This document shows positions 55,006 through 64,000 of a stretch of 64,000 nt of DNA, piece by piece; position 1 is the first letter of the stretch, and the number at the start of each line of letters is the position of its first letter. The stretch is from Kitasatospora albolonga (GTDB lineage Bacteria > Actinomycetota > Actinomycetes > Streptomycetales > Streptomycetaceae). The notes beneath the pieces are model-generated. The model saw only the letters and a program-made list of their open reading frames with translations. It had not been told where the DNA came from and did not search any database. The DNA lies in NCBI GenBank assembly GCA_002082585.1, contig CP020563.1:6008001-6072000 (forward strand), given 5' to 3'. The translations under genes were made by a program, and so were the position numbers.

Positions 55006-56613
55006 ATGACCACCAAGGCCAACGCCACCGACGACAGTTTCCATGTCTTCGACACCACACTGCGCGACGGTGCTCAGCGTGAGGGCATCAACCTGACGGT
55101 CGCCGACAAGCTGACCATCGCCCGGCACCTGGACACCTTCGGGGTCGGATACATCGAGGGCGGCTGGCCGGGTGCCAACCCCCGTGACACGGAGTTCTTC
55201 GCCCGCGCCCAGCAGGAGATCACGTTCGAGAACGCCCAGCTCGTGGCGTTCGGCGCGACCCGCAGGGCCGGGGGCACGGCGGCCGACGACCCCCAGGTGA
55301 AGGCGCTGCTGAACTCCGGCGCCCCGGTGATCACGCTGGTCGCCAAGTCCCATGACCGCCATGTCGAGCTGGCCCTGCGCACCACCCTGGACGAGAACCT
55401 GGAGATGGTCCGCGACACCGTCTCCCACCTGCGCGAACAGGGCCGCCGGGTCTTCGTGGACTGCGAGCACTTCTTCGACGGCTACCGGGCCAACGCGGAG
55501 TACGCGAAATCCGTGGTCCGCACCGCGTACGAGGCGGGCGCCGAGGTCGTCATCCTCTGCGACACCAACGGCGGCATGCTCCCCGCCCAGGTCCAGGCCG
55601 TCGTCTCCACGGTCATCGCGGACACCGGGGCCCGGCTCGGCATCCACGCCCAGGACGACACCGGCTGCGCGGTCGCCAACACCCTGGCCGCCGTGGACGC
55701 GGGCGCCACCCACGTCCAGTGCACGGCCAACGGGTACGGCGAGCGGGTCGGCAACGCCAACCTCTTCCCCGTGGTCGCCGCCCTGGAGCTGAAGTACGGC
55801 ATGAAGGTGCTGCCCGAGGGCGCCCTCGCCGAGATGACCCGGATCTCGCACGCCATCGCCGAGGTCGTCAACCTCACCCCCTCCACCCACCAGCCGTACG
55901 TGGGTGTCTCGGCCTTCGCCCACAAGGCCGGGCTGCACGCCTCCGCGATCAAGGTCGACCCGGACCTCTACCAGCACATCGACCCCGAGCGGGTCGGCAA
56001 CACCATGCGGATGCTGGTCTCCGACATGGCGGGCCGCGCCTCCATCGAGCTGAAGGGCAAGGAGCTGGGCGTCGACCTCGGCGACGACCGCGCCCTGGTC
56101 GGCCGGGTCGTGGAGCGGGTCAAGGAACGCGAGCTCCAGGGCTACACCTACGAGGCCGCCGACGCCTCCTTCGAACTCCTGCTGCGCGGCGAGGTGGAGG
56201 GCCGGGCCCGGCGCTACTTCCGTACGGAGTCCTGGCGCGCGATCGTCGAGGACCGCCCCGACGGCACCCACGCCAACGAGGCCACCGTGAAGCTCTGGGC
56301 CAAGGGCGAGCGGATCGTCGCCACCGCGGAGGGCAACGGCCCGGTCAACGCCCTGGACCGGGCCCTGCGCGTCGCCCTGGAGCGGATCTACCCGCAGCTC
56401 GCCAAGCTGGAGCTGGTCGACTACAAGGTCCGCATCCTGGAGGGCCGTACGGGCACCGAGTCCACCACCCGGGTCCTGATCACCACGGGCGACGGAGCCG
56501 CGGACTGGGCGACCGTGGGGGTCGCCGAGAACGTCATCGCCGCGTCCTGGCAGGCGCTGGAGGACGCGTACACCTACGGCCTGCTCCGCGCGGGCGTGGA
56601 GCCCACGGAGTAG
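55006..56613 (+). CDS. cimA: (R)-citramalate synthase
   Basis: Acyltransferase of 535 aa in the HMGL/LeuA superfamily. It condenses acetyl-CoA with pyruvate to citramalate, giving 2-oxobutyrate for isoleucine synthesis independently of threonine. The N-terminal TIM barrel shows DTTLRDGAQREG, the metal-binding CTANGYGERVGNANL and HAQDDTGCAVANT. The C-terminal LeuA-type regulatory domain includes EATVKLWAKGERIVATAEGN and DYKVRILEG, so allosteric feedback control is expected. The length and DGAQREGI motif suit the citramalate synthase subgroup better than isopropylmalate synthase. AGGAG precedes the ATG by 12 bases. A structured leader lies upstream and a strong terminator downstream. Confidence 0.92.
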   Translation: MTTKANATDDSFHVFDTTLRDGAQREGINLTVADKLTIARHLDTFGVGYIEGGWPGANPRDTEFFARAQQEITFENAQLVAFGATRRAGGTAADDPQVKALLNSGAPVITLVAKSHDRHVELALRTTLDENLEMVRDTVSHLREQGRRVFVDCEHFFDGYRANAEYAKSVVRTAYEAGAEVVILCDTNGGMLPAQVQAVVSTVIADTGARLGIHAQDDTGCAVANTLAAVDAGATHVQCTANGYGERVGNANLFPVVAALELKYGMKVLPEGALAEMTRISHAIAEVVNLTPSTHQPYVGVSAFAHKAGLHASAIKVDPDLYQHIDPERVGNTMRMLVSDMAGRASIELKGKELGVDLGDDRALVGRVVERVKERELQGYTYEAADASFELLLRGEVEGRARRYFRTESWRAIVEDRPDGTHANEATVKLWAKGERIVATAEGNGPVNALDRALRVALERIYPQLAKLELVDYKVRILEGRTGTESTTRVLITTGDGAADWATVGVAENVIAASWQALEDAYTYGLLRAGVEPTE

Positions 56614-56630
56614 GTCCAGCCCGCCCGGCC

Positions 56631-56671
56631 ACGAGAGCCGCCACCCCGCCCCCGGGGATGGCGGCTCTCGT
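56631..56671 (+). terminator. Large hairpin terminator after cimA
   Basis: ACGAGAGCCGCCA (56631-56643) pairs perfectly with TGGCGGCTCTCGT (56659-56671), and CCCC/GGGG pairs inside the loop. It begins 18 bases after the cimA stop. Confidence 0.85.
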
Positions 56672-56745
56672 ACGTTCAAGAGGTGAACGCTCAACCCGCC
56701 CTCCCCGCCCGGCAGATGAGACCCGACCAATGTCGACGTGAAGTA

Positions 56746-56814
56746 TTGACGGCTCTGTATCGGCGCGGTTAACTCCAGCCGCAACGCCGGTACCGGTTCC
56801 GGAACCGGTACCGG
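56746..56814 (+). promoter_or_regulatory. Promoter and 28-bp palindromic operator of the LacI operon
   Basis: A -35 box TTGACG (56746-56751) and -10 box TTAACT (56769-56774) are spaced by 17 bases. A perfect 28-bp palindrome centred on CCGGTTCC|GGAACCGG spans 56787-56814, about where transcription would start, and ends 39 bases before the lacI-type gene. LacI-family repressors bind such palindromes, so autoregulation of the whole operon is likely. Confidence 0.8.
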
Positions 56815-56853
56815 AAACCTCTCCAGCACGTCTCCCGGCCCCTGGAGGCCCCG

Positions 56854-57828
56854 ATGCGCGTCACCATCGCCGATGTCGCCCGCGAGGCCGGCGTCAGCAA
56901 GACGACCGTGTCACGGGTCATCAACACCAAGGGCGAGGTGGACGGGACGACCGCCGCCCGCGTTCGTGAAGTGATCGCACAGCTCGGCTATGTACCCAGC
57001 TCCGGAGCCGTGGGCCTGGCCCGCGGCTCCAGCCGTACGGTCGGGATGCTGGTCCCCTCGCTGACCTGGCCGTGGATGGGCGAACTGCTCCAGGGGGTCG
57101 TCGACACCGTCGAGGCCGCCGACTACGGGCTGCTGCTGTTCACCTGCAACCGGGGCGCCGAGTCCGTCCAGCGCTTCACCGGTCAGGTGTCGGCGCGCGC
57201 CTTCGACGGGCTCGTCGTCGTGGAGCCCGAGAACACCCTCGGCCACCTCACCGCCCTGCACCGCGACGGCCTGCCGATCGTCCTCATCGACGACCGGGGC
57301 CACCACCCCGCGTTCCCCTCCGTCGTGACCACCAACCACGAGGGAGGAGCATCGGCGGCCCGCCACCTGCTCGCCGCCGGACGCTCCCGGCCCGTCGTCC
57401 TCACGGGCCCCCGCCACTTCGGCTGCGTACGGGACCGGCTGGGCGGATTCCGCTCGGTCCTCCCCGACGCCCATGTCGCCGAGGGGGACTTCACTGAGCT
57501 GGGCGGCCGTCTCGCGACGGAGGAACTCCTCGCCCGGGGCGTCGCCTTCGACTCCGTCTTCGCGCACAACGACATCAGCGCCGCCGGGGTGCTCCGGGCC
57601 CTGCGGGTCGCCGGGCGCCGGGTCCCCGACGATGTCGCGGTCGTCGGCTTCGACGACATCCCGATGGCCGAACACACCGAACCGCCCCTCACCACCGTGC
57701 GCCAGCCCACCCGCCGCATGGGGGAGACGGCGGCCCGGATGCTGCTCTCCCACCTCGGCGGCACGCCCGTACCGGACGGCCCGGCCGTGCTGCCCACCGA
57801 ACTGGTCGTGCGCCACTCGGCGCCGTGA
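56854..57828 (+). CDS. LacI-family transcriptional regulator
   Basis: Sugar-responsive repressor of 324 aa. The N-terminal helix-turn-helix and hinge read VTIADVAREAGVSKTTVSRV, then INTKGEVDGTTAARVREVI. The C-terminal periplasmic-binding-protein-like domain includes MLVPSLTWPWMGELLQGVVD, VVTTNHEGGASAA and DVAVVGFDDIPMAEHTEPPL. It heads an operon with an Opp-type ABC transporter and a GH1 beta-glucosidase, so the inducer is probably a beta-glucoside such as a cello- or laminari-oligosaccharide. The palindrome just upstream is its probable operator. Confidence 0.92.
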   Translation: MRVTIADVAREAGVSKTTVSRVINTKGEVDGTTAARVREVIAQLGYVPSSGAVGLARGSSRTVGMLVPSLTWPWMGELLQGVVDTVEAADYGLLLFTCNRGAESVQRFTGQVSARAFDGLVVVEPENTLGHLTALHRDGLPIVLIDDRGHHPAFPSVVTTNHEGGASAARHLLAAGRSRPVVLTGPRHFGCVRDRLGGFRSVLPDAHVAEGDFTELGGRLATEELLARGVAFDSVFAHNDISAAGVLRALRVAGRRVPDDVAVVGFDDIPMAEHTEPPLTTVRQPTRRMGETAARMLLSHLGGTPVPDGPAVLPTELVVRHSAP

Positions 57829-57919
57829 CGGACCCGGCCGCCCGGCCGCGCCCCGCCCGCCCCCTTCCTCCCTCCGCCGGATCACCGTGACCCGGCGGCA
57901 GCCCCTTCCTGGAGTCGCC

Positions 57920-59599
57920 ATGTCCGTACGCCGTCGCACCACGCTCAGAGCGGTCGCCGCAGCCACCGTCGTCATCGCCCTCGCCGCAGGCTGCTCGAAC
58001 GCCAACTCGGGTGCGGGCAAGGGCGGTGTCGGGGGAGCCACCGGCGTACTGACCCTCGGCAAGCCGGACGGGCCGCAGACCAACAACAGCAACCCGTTCC
58101 TCAACACCTCGGCGGGCGCCACCCTCGGCTACCGGTACATGATCTACGAGCCGCTGGCCATGACGAACATGATCAAGCCCACCGACAAGGCGGACCCCTG
58201 GCTCGCCACCGACTGGGAGTGGGAGGCCAACTTCACCAAGGTCACCTTCACCCTGGACGAGCGGGCGAAGTGGGCCGACGGCAAGCCCCTGACGGCGGCC
58301 GACGTGGAGTTCACCTTCAACCTCCTGAAGAAGCACTCGGCGCTCAACTGGAACGGCATCCCCTTCGACGGGGTCGCCGTCGAGGACGGGAAGGTCGTCC
58401 TGACCTTCAAGGAGTCCCAGTTCGTCAACCAGAACAAGATCATCCAGACGTTCATCGTGCCCAAGCACATCTGGGAGAAGGTCAAGAACCCCGAGACCTG
58501 GCCCAACCGGACGCCGGTCGGCTCCGGCCCGTACCGGCTCAAGACGTTCACCCCGCAGACCACCACCCTGACCGCCACGCCGACCTACTGGAACGGCCGG
58601 ACCAAGGTCAAGGAGCTCCGCTACACCGCGTACAACGACAACAGCGCCGCCACCACCGCGCTGGCCACCGGCAAGGTCGAGTGGTCCTTCGTCTTCATGC
58701 CGAACCACAAGCAGCTCTACATCGACAAGGACCCCAAGAACCACAAGCTGTGGTTCCCCTCCGGCCTCGGCGTCCACGGCCTCTGGTTCAACACCGCCCG
58801 CAAGCCCTTCGACAACCCGGCGCTGCGCCGGGCGATGGCGATGGTCGTCGACCGCAGGGCCATCCACATCCAGGCGCAGGCCACGCTCTACCCGGAGATC
58901 ACCAGCCCCACCGGTATCCCGCTCCCGGCCGGTGAGCCCTTCCTCGCCCCCGAGTACCGCAGCGCCACCACCCGGCCCGATGTCGCCGGAGCGAAGAAGC
59001 TGCTGGCCGAGGCCGGGTTCACGCTGAGCGGCGGGGTGCTCAAGGACCCGTCCGGCAAGCCGGTGACGCTCACCTTCACCGACCCGGCCGGGTGGAACGA
59101 CTACATCACCGGTCTCGCCATCATCAAGGACAACATCAAGCAGCTCGGCATCGAGGCCAAGGTCAAGACCCAGACCGCCGAAGCCTGGGGCGTGGACGTG
59201 GCCAACGGCAACTTCGACGCCACCCTGCGCTGGACCAACAGCGGCGCCACGCCCTACGACATGTACCAGAACGTCATGGACGGCGCGCTCCTCCAGCCCA
59301 TCGGCAAGAGCTCCCAGCAGGGCAACTTCGGCCGCTTCAAGAGCGAGGAGGCCACCACCGCCCTCCAGGCGTACGCCAACGCCAAGGACCAGAAGACCCG
59401 CACCGAGGCCATGAACGCCCTCCAGAAGATCTTCGTGGAGCAGGCCCCCATGATCCCGACGGCCGCCGCCCCGATCGGCGCCGAGTACTCCACGAAGAAC
59501 TGGATCGGCTGGCCCACCGAGGCCAACCCGTACGCCCCGCCGCAGCACACCCAGCCCAGCGCGCTGGAGATCGTGCTGAACCTCACGCCCGCCAAGTAA
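57920..59599 (+). CDS. Family 5 (Opp/Dpp-type) solute-binding lipoprotein
   Basis: Extracellular substrate-binding protein of 559 aa for the ABC transporter encoded downstream. The signal segment [20 protein letters not shown] ends in the lipobox LAAGC, so it is lipid-anchored. SBP_bac_5 features include [49 protein letters not shown] and [14 protein letters not shown]. Although the family is named for peptides, many members bind beta-linked oligosaccharides, and the LacI/GH1 context supports sugar uptake here. ATG 57920 has GGAG five bases upstream; the open frame further upstream is a shadow of the regulator gene. Confidence 0.9.
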   Translation: MSVRRRTTLRAVAAATVVIALAAGCSNANSGAGKGGVGGATGVLTLGKPDGPQTNNSNPFLNTSAGATLGYRYMIYEPLAMTNMIKPTDKADPWLATDWEWEANFTKVTFTLDERAKWADGKPLTAADVEFTFNLLKKHSALNWNGIPFDGVAVEDGKVVLTFKESQFVNQNKIIQTFIVPKHIWEKVKNPETWPNRTPVGSGPYRLKTFTPQTTTLTATPTYWNGRTKVKELRYTAYNDNSAATTALATGKVEWSFVFMPNHKQLYIDKDPKNHKLWFPSGLGVHGLWFNTARKPFDNPALRRAMAMVVDRRAIHIQAQATLYPEITSPTGIPLPAGEPFLAPEYRSATTRPDVAGAKKLLAEAGFTLSGGVLKDPSGKPVTLTFTDPAGWNDYITGLAIIKDNIKQLGIEAKVKTQTAEAWGVDVANGNFDATLRWTNSGATPYDMYQNVMDGALLQPIGKSSQQGNFGRFKSEEATTALQAYANAKDQKTRTEAMNALQKIFVEQAPMIPTAAAPIGAEYSTKNWIGWPTEANPYAPPQHTQPSALEIVLNLTPAK

Positions 59600-59618
59600 G
59601 TACGGGGAAGAACCGGCC

Positions 59619-60797
59619 ATGACCACCGATCAGTCCGAGAACGTACGGGCCGGAGCCGACGCCGCCGCGGGCGCCGGACCCACCGGCACCGACGTGGTGC
59701 TCGAAGCACGCGGAGTCACCAAGCACTTCCCCCTGCGCCGCACCGCCCGCGACCTCCTCACCCGCGAGCGCCGCAGCGTCCACGCCGTCGACGACGTCTC
59801 GCTCCGGCTCCGGCGCGGCACCGTCACGGCCCTGGTGGGGGAGTCCGGCTCGGGCAAGTCCACCGTCGCCCGCCTGCTCGCCCGGCTCCACCCGCTCACC
59901 TCGGGCGAGATCCGGCTCGGCGGCGAGCCGGTCGTGGCCGGTGGCGGCCGGTCCTTCCGCCGTTACGTCCGCCGGGTCCAGCTCATCTTCCAGGACCCGT
60001 TCGCCTCGCTGAACCCGGTGCACACCGTCCGCTACCACCTGACCCGCGCCCTGAAGATCCACGGCCGGGCGGGCAGCGGGAAGGAGGAGCTGGAGCGGGC
60101 CCTGACCGATCTGCTGAACCGGGTCCAGCTCACCCCGGCCCACCAGTACCTGGACAAGTTCCCGCACGAGCTCTCCGGCGGGCAGCGCCAGCGCGTCGCC
60201 ATCGCCCGCGCGCTCGGCGCCGACCCGCAGGTGCTCCTCGCCGACGAGCCCGTCTCCATGCTCGACGTGTCGATCCGCCTCGGCGTCCTCAACCTGCTCC
60301 GCGACCTCAAGGAGCGCCTGCACCTGGCGATCCTCTACATCACCCACGACATCGCCTCCGCCCGCTACTTCGCCGACACCACCCTCGTCATGTACGCGGG
60401 CCGGATCGTCGAGGGCGGCGACAGCGAGACCGTGACCCAGCGCCCCGCCCACCCCTACACCCAGCTCCTCATCGCCTCCGCGCCCGACCCCGACCGGGTG
60501 GCCGCGGCGGCCGACCAGGAGGAGACCGGCACCGGCGAACCGCCCTCCCTCATCACCCCGCCGCCCGGCTGCCGCTTCCACCCCCGCTGCCCGCAGGCCA
60601 TGGAGCGCTGCCGCACCGAACTCCCGCCCCGCTTCGACCTGGCGGACGGCCAGTGGGCGGCCTGCTGGCTGTACGAGGGCCAGGGCGTGCGGTCGTACGG
60701 GAACGGGGACGCGGGCGCGAAGCCGTACGGGAACGAGGGCACGGCGGCGACCGGCACCCCGGCGCCCGGCACCACCGCGCGGGAGGTCTCCCGGTGA
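59619..60797 (+). CDS. Opp/Dpp-type ABC transporter ATPase (DppF-like)
   Basis: Cytoplasmic ATPase subunit of 392 aa. Walker A is [12 protein letters not shown] (~residue 75), the signature is [16 protein letters not shown], Walker B is [12 protein letters not shown], and the switch His is in YITHDIASA. The oligopeptide/dipeptide C-terminal domain has the [14 protein letters not shown] cysteine cluster, as in Fe-S-containing members. The last ~45 residues form a Gly/Ala-rich tail in which a YGN-containing segment is duplicated, unusual for the family. The stop overlaps the following permease start (GTGA). Confidence 0.92.
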   Translation: MTTDQSENVRAGADAAAGAGPTGTDVVLEARGVTKHFPLRRTARDLLTRERRSVHAVDDVSLRLRRGTVTALVGESGSGKSTVARLLARLHPLTSGEIRLGGEPVVAGGGRSFRRYVRRVQLIFQDPFASLNPVHTVRYHLTRALKIHGRAGSGKEELERALTDLLNRVQLTPAHQYLDKFPHELSGGQRQRVAIARALGADPQVLLADEPVSMLDVSIRLGVLNLLRDLKERLHLAILYITHDIASARYFADTTLVMYAGRIVEGGDSETVTQRPAHPYTQLLIASAPDPDRVAAAADQEETGTGEPPSLITPPPGCRFHPRCPQAMERCRTELPPRFDLADGQWAACWLYEGQGVRSYGNGDAGAKPYGNEGTAATGTPAPGTTAREVSR

Positions 60798-61774
60798 AGT
60801 ACCTCCTCCAGCGCATCGCCTTCTACACCGTGACCGCCTGGGCCGCCATCACCATCAACTTCCTCATCCCGCGCCTGATGCCCGGCGACCCCGTACAGGC
60901 CCTGCTCAGCCGCTACCAGGGCCAGCTGGACACCAAGGCCATCGACTCCCTCAAGGCCCTCTTCGGCCTCGACGAGGAGCAGTCGCTCTGGCAGCAGTAC
61001 ACCGACTACTGGGCGCACCTCCTCGACGGCGACCTCGGCCTCTCCTTCACCTTCTTCCCGACCCCGGTCAGCGAGGTGATCACCCAGTCCCTCCCCTGGA
61101 CGCTCGCCCTGGTCGGCGTCACCACCCTCATCAGCTTCGTCCTCGGCACCGGCATCGGCGTCTACAGCGGCTGGAAGCGCGGCTCCTGGCTGGACGGACT
61201 GCTGCCCGTCACCACGTTCATCTCCTCCATCCCCTACTTCTGGCTCGGCCTCATCGCCATCGCGCTGTTCGCCGAGAAGTGGTCGCTCTTCCCGAACTCC
61301 GGCGGCTACGACAGCGCCCTCGTCCCGGCCTTCGACTGGCCGTTCCTCTCCAGCGCGCTCTACCACGCGGTCCTGCCCGGCGTGACGATCGTGCTCAGCG
61401 CCGTGGCCGGCTGGATTCTCGGCATGCGCAACATGATGGTCACCGTCTCCTCCGAGGACTACGTGATGGTGGCGCAGGCCAAGGGGCTCTCCGAGCGGCG
61501 CGTCATGTTCGGCTACGCGGCCCGCAACGCGGTCCTTCCCAACATCTCGGGCTTCGCCCTCTCCCTCGGCTTCATCGTCGGCGGCACGCTGCTGGTCGAG
61601 ATGGTCTTCACCTACCCGGGCATCGGCTTCCAGCTGCTCCAGGCGGTCGGCGCCAAGGACTACCCGCTGATGCAGGGCGTCTTCCTGATCATCACGCTCT
61701 CCGTCCTCGCCGCGAACCTCCTGGCCGACCTGGTCTACGCGGCCCTCGACCCCCGCATCCGGAAGGAGGCGTAG
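60794..61774 (+). CDS. Opp/Dpp-type ABC transporter permease (DppB-like)
   Basis: Inner-membrane permease of 326 aa with six hydrophobic helices. The N-terminal [20 protein letters not shown] and PGDPVQALL are typical of DppB/OppB. The conserved EAA-type loop is [20 protein letters not shown], and the C terminus ends [14 protein letters not shown]. The start is GTG 60794 with GGGAGG seven bases upstream, overlapping the ATPase stop; the longer upstream frame is not used. The next permease start touches its stop (TAGTG). Confidence 0.92.
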   Translation: MKYLLQRIAFYTVTAWAAITINFLIPRLMPGDPVQALLSRYQGQLDTKAIDSLKALFGLDEEQSLWQQYTDYWAHLLDGDLGLSFTFFPTPVSEVITQSLPWTLALVGVTTLISFVLGTGIGVYSGWKRGSWLDGLLPVTTFISSIPYFWLGLIAIALFAEKWSLFPNSGGYDSALVPAFDWPFLSSALYHAVLPGVTIVLSAVAGWILGMRNMMVTVSSEDYVMVAQAKGLSERRVMFGYAARNAVLPNISGFALSLGFIVGGTLLVEMVFTYPGIGFQLLQAVGAKDYPLMQGVFLIITLSVLAANLLADLVYAALDPRIRKEA

Positions 61775-62777
61775 TGTCCATCACCGCCACCGACACCGCC
61801 GTCCTGGACGGCGCACCCGCCCCCGAGGCGCCCACCCGCCGGGCCCGGCTCCGGTTCCTGCGCGGCGGAAAGACCCGCACCGGGCTGATCGTCCTGACGT
61901 TCTTCGTCCTGCTGGCCGTCATCGGCCCGTGGATCGCCCCGTACGACCCCGACGCCATGAGCGACCAGCTCCTCCAACCCCCCTCCGGGGCCCACTGGTT
62001 CGGCACCACCCACACCGGGCAGGACGTCTTCTCCCAGATCCTCGTGGGCACCCGGGGCGTCCTCGTCGTCGGGTTCGTCGCGGCCCTCGTCGCCACCGTG
62101 CTCTCGGTCCTCATCGGGGTCACCGCGGGCTTCCTCGGCGGGGCGGTCGACGAGATCCTCTCCGCGCTCGCCAACATCTTCCTGGTGCTGCCCGGACTCC
62201 CGCTGATCATCATCGTCGCGAGCTTCGTCCCCGACACCGGAGACCTGCTCATCGCCTTCGCCATCGCCCTGACCTCCTGGGCCTGGGGCTCGCGCATCCT
62301 GCGCGCCCAGACGCTGTCGCTGCGCCGCCGCGACTACGTGGAGGCGGCCCGCGCCACCGGGGAGCCGACCTGGCGGATCATCCTCTTCGAGATCATGCCG
62401 AACCTCACCGCCGTGATCGCCTCCGGTTTCGTCGGCACCGTCATCTTCGCCGTCCTCACCGAGATCACCCTCGCCTTCATCGGGGTCGCGGACATCTCGC
62501 ACTGGAACTGGGGCACGGTCCTGTTCTGGGCCCAGTCCAACCAGGCCCTCGCCCAGGGCGCCTGGTGGTGGTTCGTCCCGGCCGGCCTCTGCATCGCCCT
62601 GCTGGGCACGGCGCTCGCCCTCATCAACTTCGGCATCGACGAGTTCGTCAACCCGCGCCTGCGCACCGCCACCGGCTCCTCCCGGAAGGTGAAGATGCGC
62701 GTCGGCTTCACCCCCGTGGCCCGCAGGCCGCTGACCGGCGACCGTCCCGAGCACCGCACCAGCAAGGAGCCGCGCCC

Positions 62778-62781
<4 letters not shown>
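61774..62781 (+). CDS. Opp/Dpp-type ABC transporter permease (DppC-like)
   Basis: Second membrane permease, 335 aa with six hydrophobic helices. DppC/OppC features are APYDPDAMSDQLLQPPSGAH, HWFGTTHTGQDVFSQIL, the EAA-type loop RRRDYVEAARATGEPTWRI and the C-terminal NFGIDEFVNPRL. GTG 61774 is preceded by GGAAGGAGG and overlaps the DppB-like stop by one base. A ~40-residue basic tail follows the last conserved motif. The gene overlaps the next ATPase by ATGA. It pairs with the DppB-like subunit to form the pore. Confidence 0.92.

Positions 62782-64000
<1,219 letters not shown>

Overview
The window is very GC-rich, with strong third-position G/C bias, GGAGG-type ribosome binding sites, many GTG/TTG starts and rare TTA codons. 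With its gene content this indicates a Streptomyces chromosome. A biosynthetic island sits between ordinary housekeeping blocks: a purine/cytosine-type permease on the left (1-1247), and proline catabolism, leuB, ilvE, cimA and a sugar-uptake operon on the right (40732-64000).

The island (about 1302-40526) centres on a five-gene + strand unit from 11454 to 37334: a keto-acid C-methyltransferase resembling MppJ of mannopeptimycin biosynthesis, a penicillin-binding-protein-type thioesterase, two NRPSs (3235 and 4124 aa) and an MFS exporter. Four of the five genes are joined by ATGA overlaps. The NRPS layout is A-T / C-A-T-E / C-A-T // C-A-T-E / C-A-T / C-A-T-E, which is six modules with no fused thioesterase. 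The predicted product is a head-to-tail cyclic hexapeptide of strictly alternating L and D residues: 1 Phe-like (probably beta-methyl-Phe), 2 unassigned D, 3 Asn, 4 D-basic, 5 L-basic, 6 unassigned D. Divergent from this unit lie MbtH, a VioC/AsnO-like Fe(II)/2-oxoglutarate oxygenase, a GT39-like membrane glycosyltransferase, a DUF4097 lipoprotein, an ABC-2 exporter, a NarL-type two-component system and an ArsR regulator. The last two carry TTA (bldA) codons. A second two-component system and a SyrP/TauD-like oxygenase close the right edge.

Right of the island come pucR / proline dehydrogenase / P5C dehydrogenase, a nitroreductase, a secreted streptogrisin-like protease, an AAC(2')-like acetyltransferase, an MDR oxidoreductase divergent from a LysR regulator with a minisatellite leader, and a 42-aa conserved-looking peptide. 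These are followed by leuB, ilvE, agmatine deiminase with a TetR regulator (twin palindromic operators), and cimA. The cimA leader is heavily structured: a terminator and a 181-bp element closed by a 26-bp perfect inverted repeat. The window ends with a LacI regulator (28-bp perfect palindromic operator), a complete Opp/Dpp-type ABC transporter and the start of a GH1 beta-glucosidase, probably a beta-glucoside/cello-oligosaccharide uptake operon.
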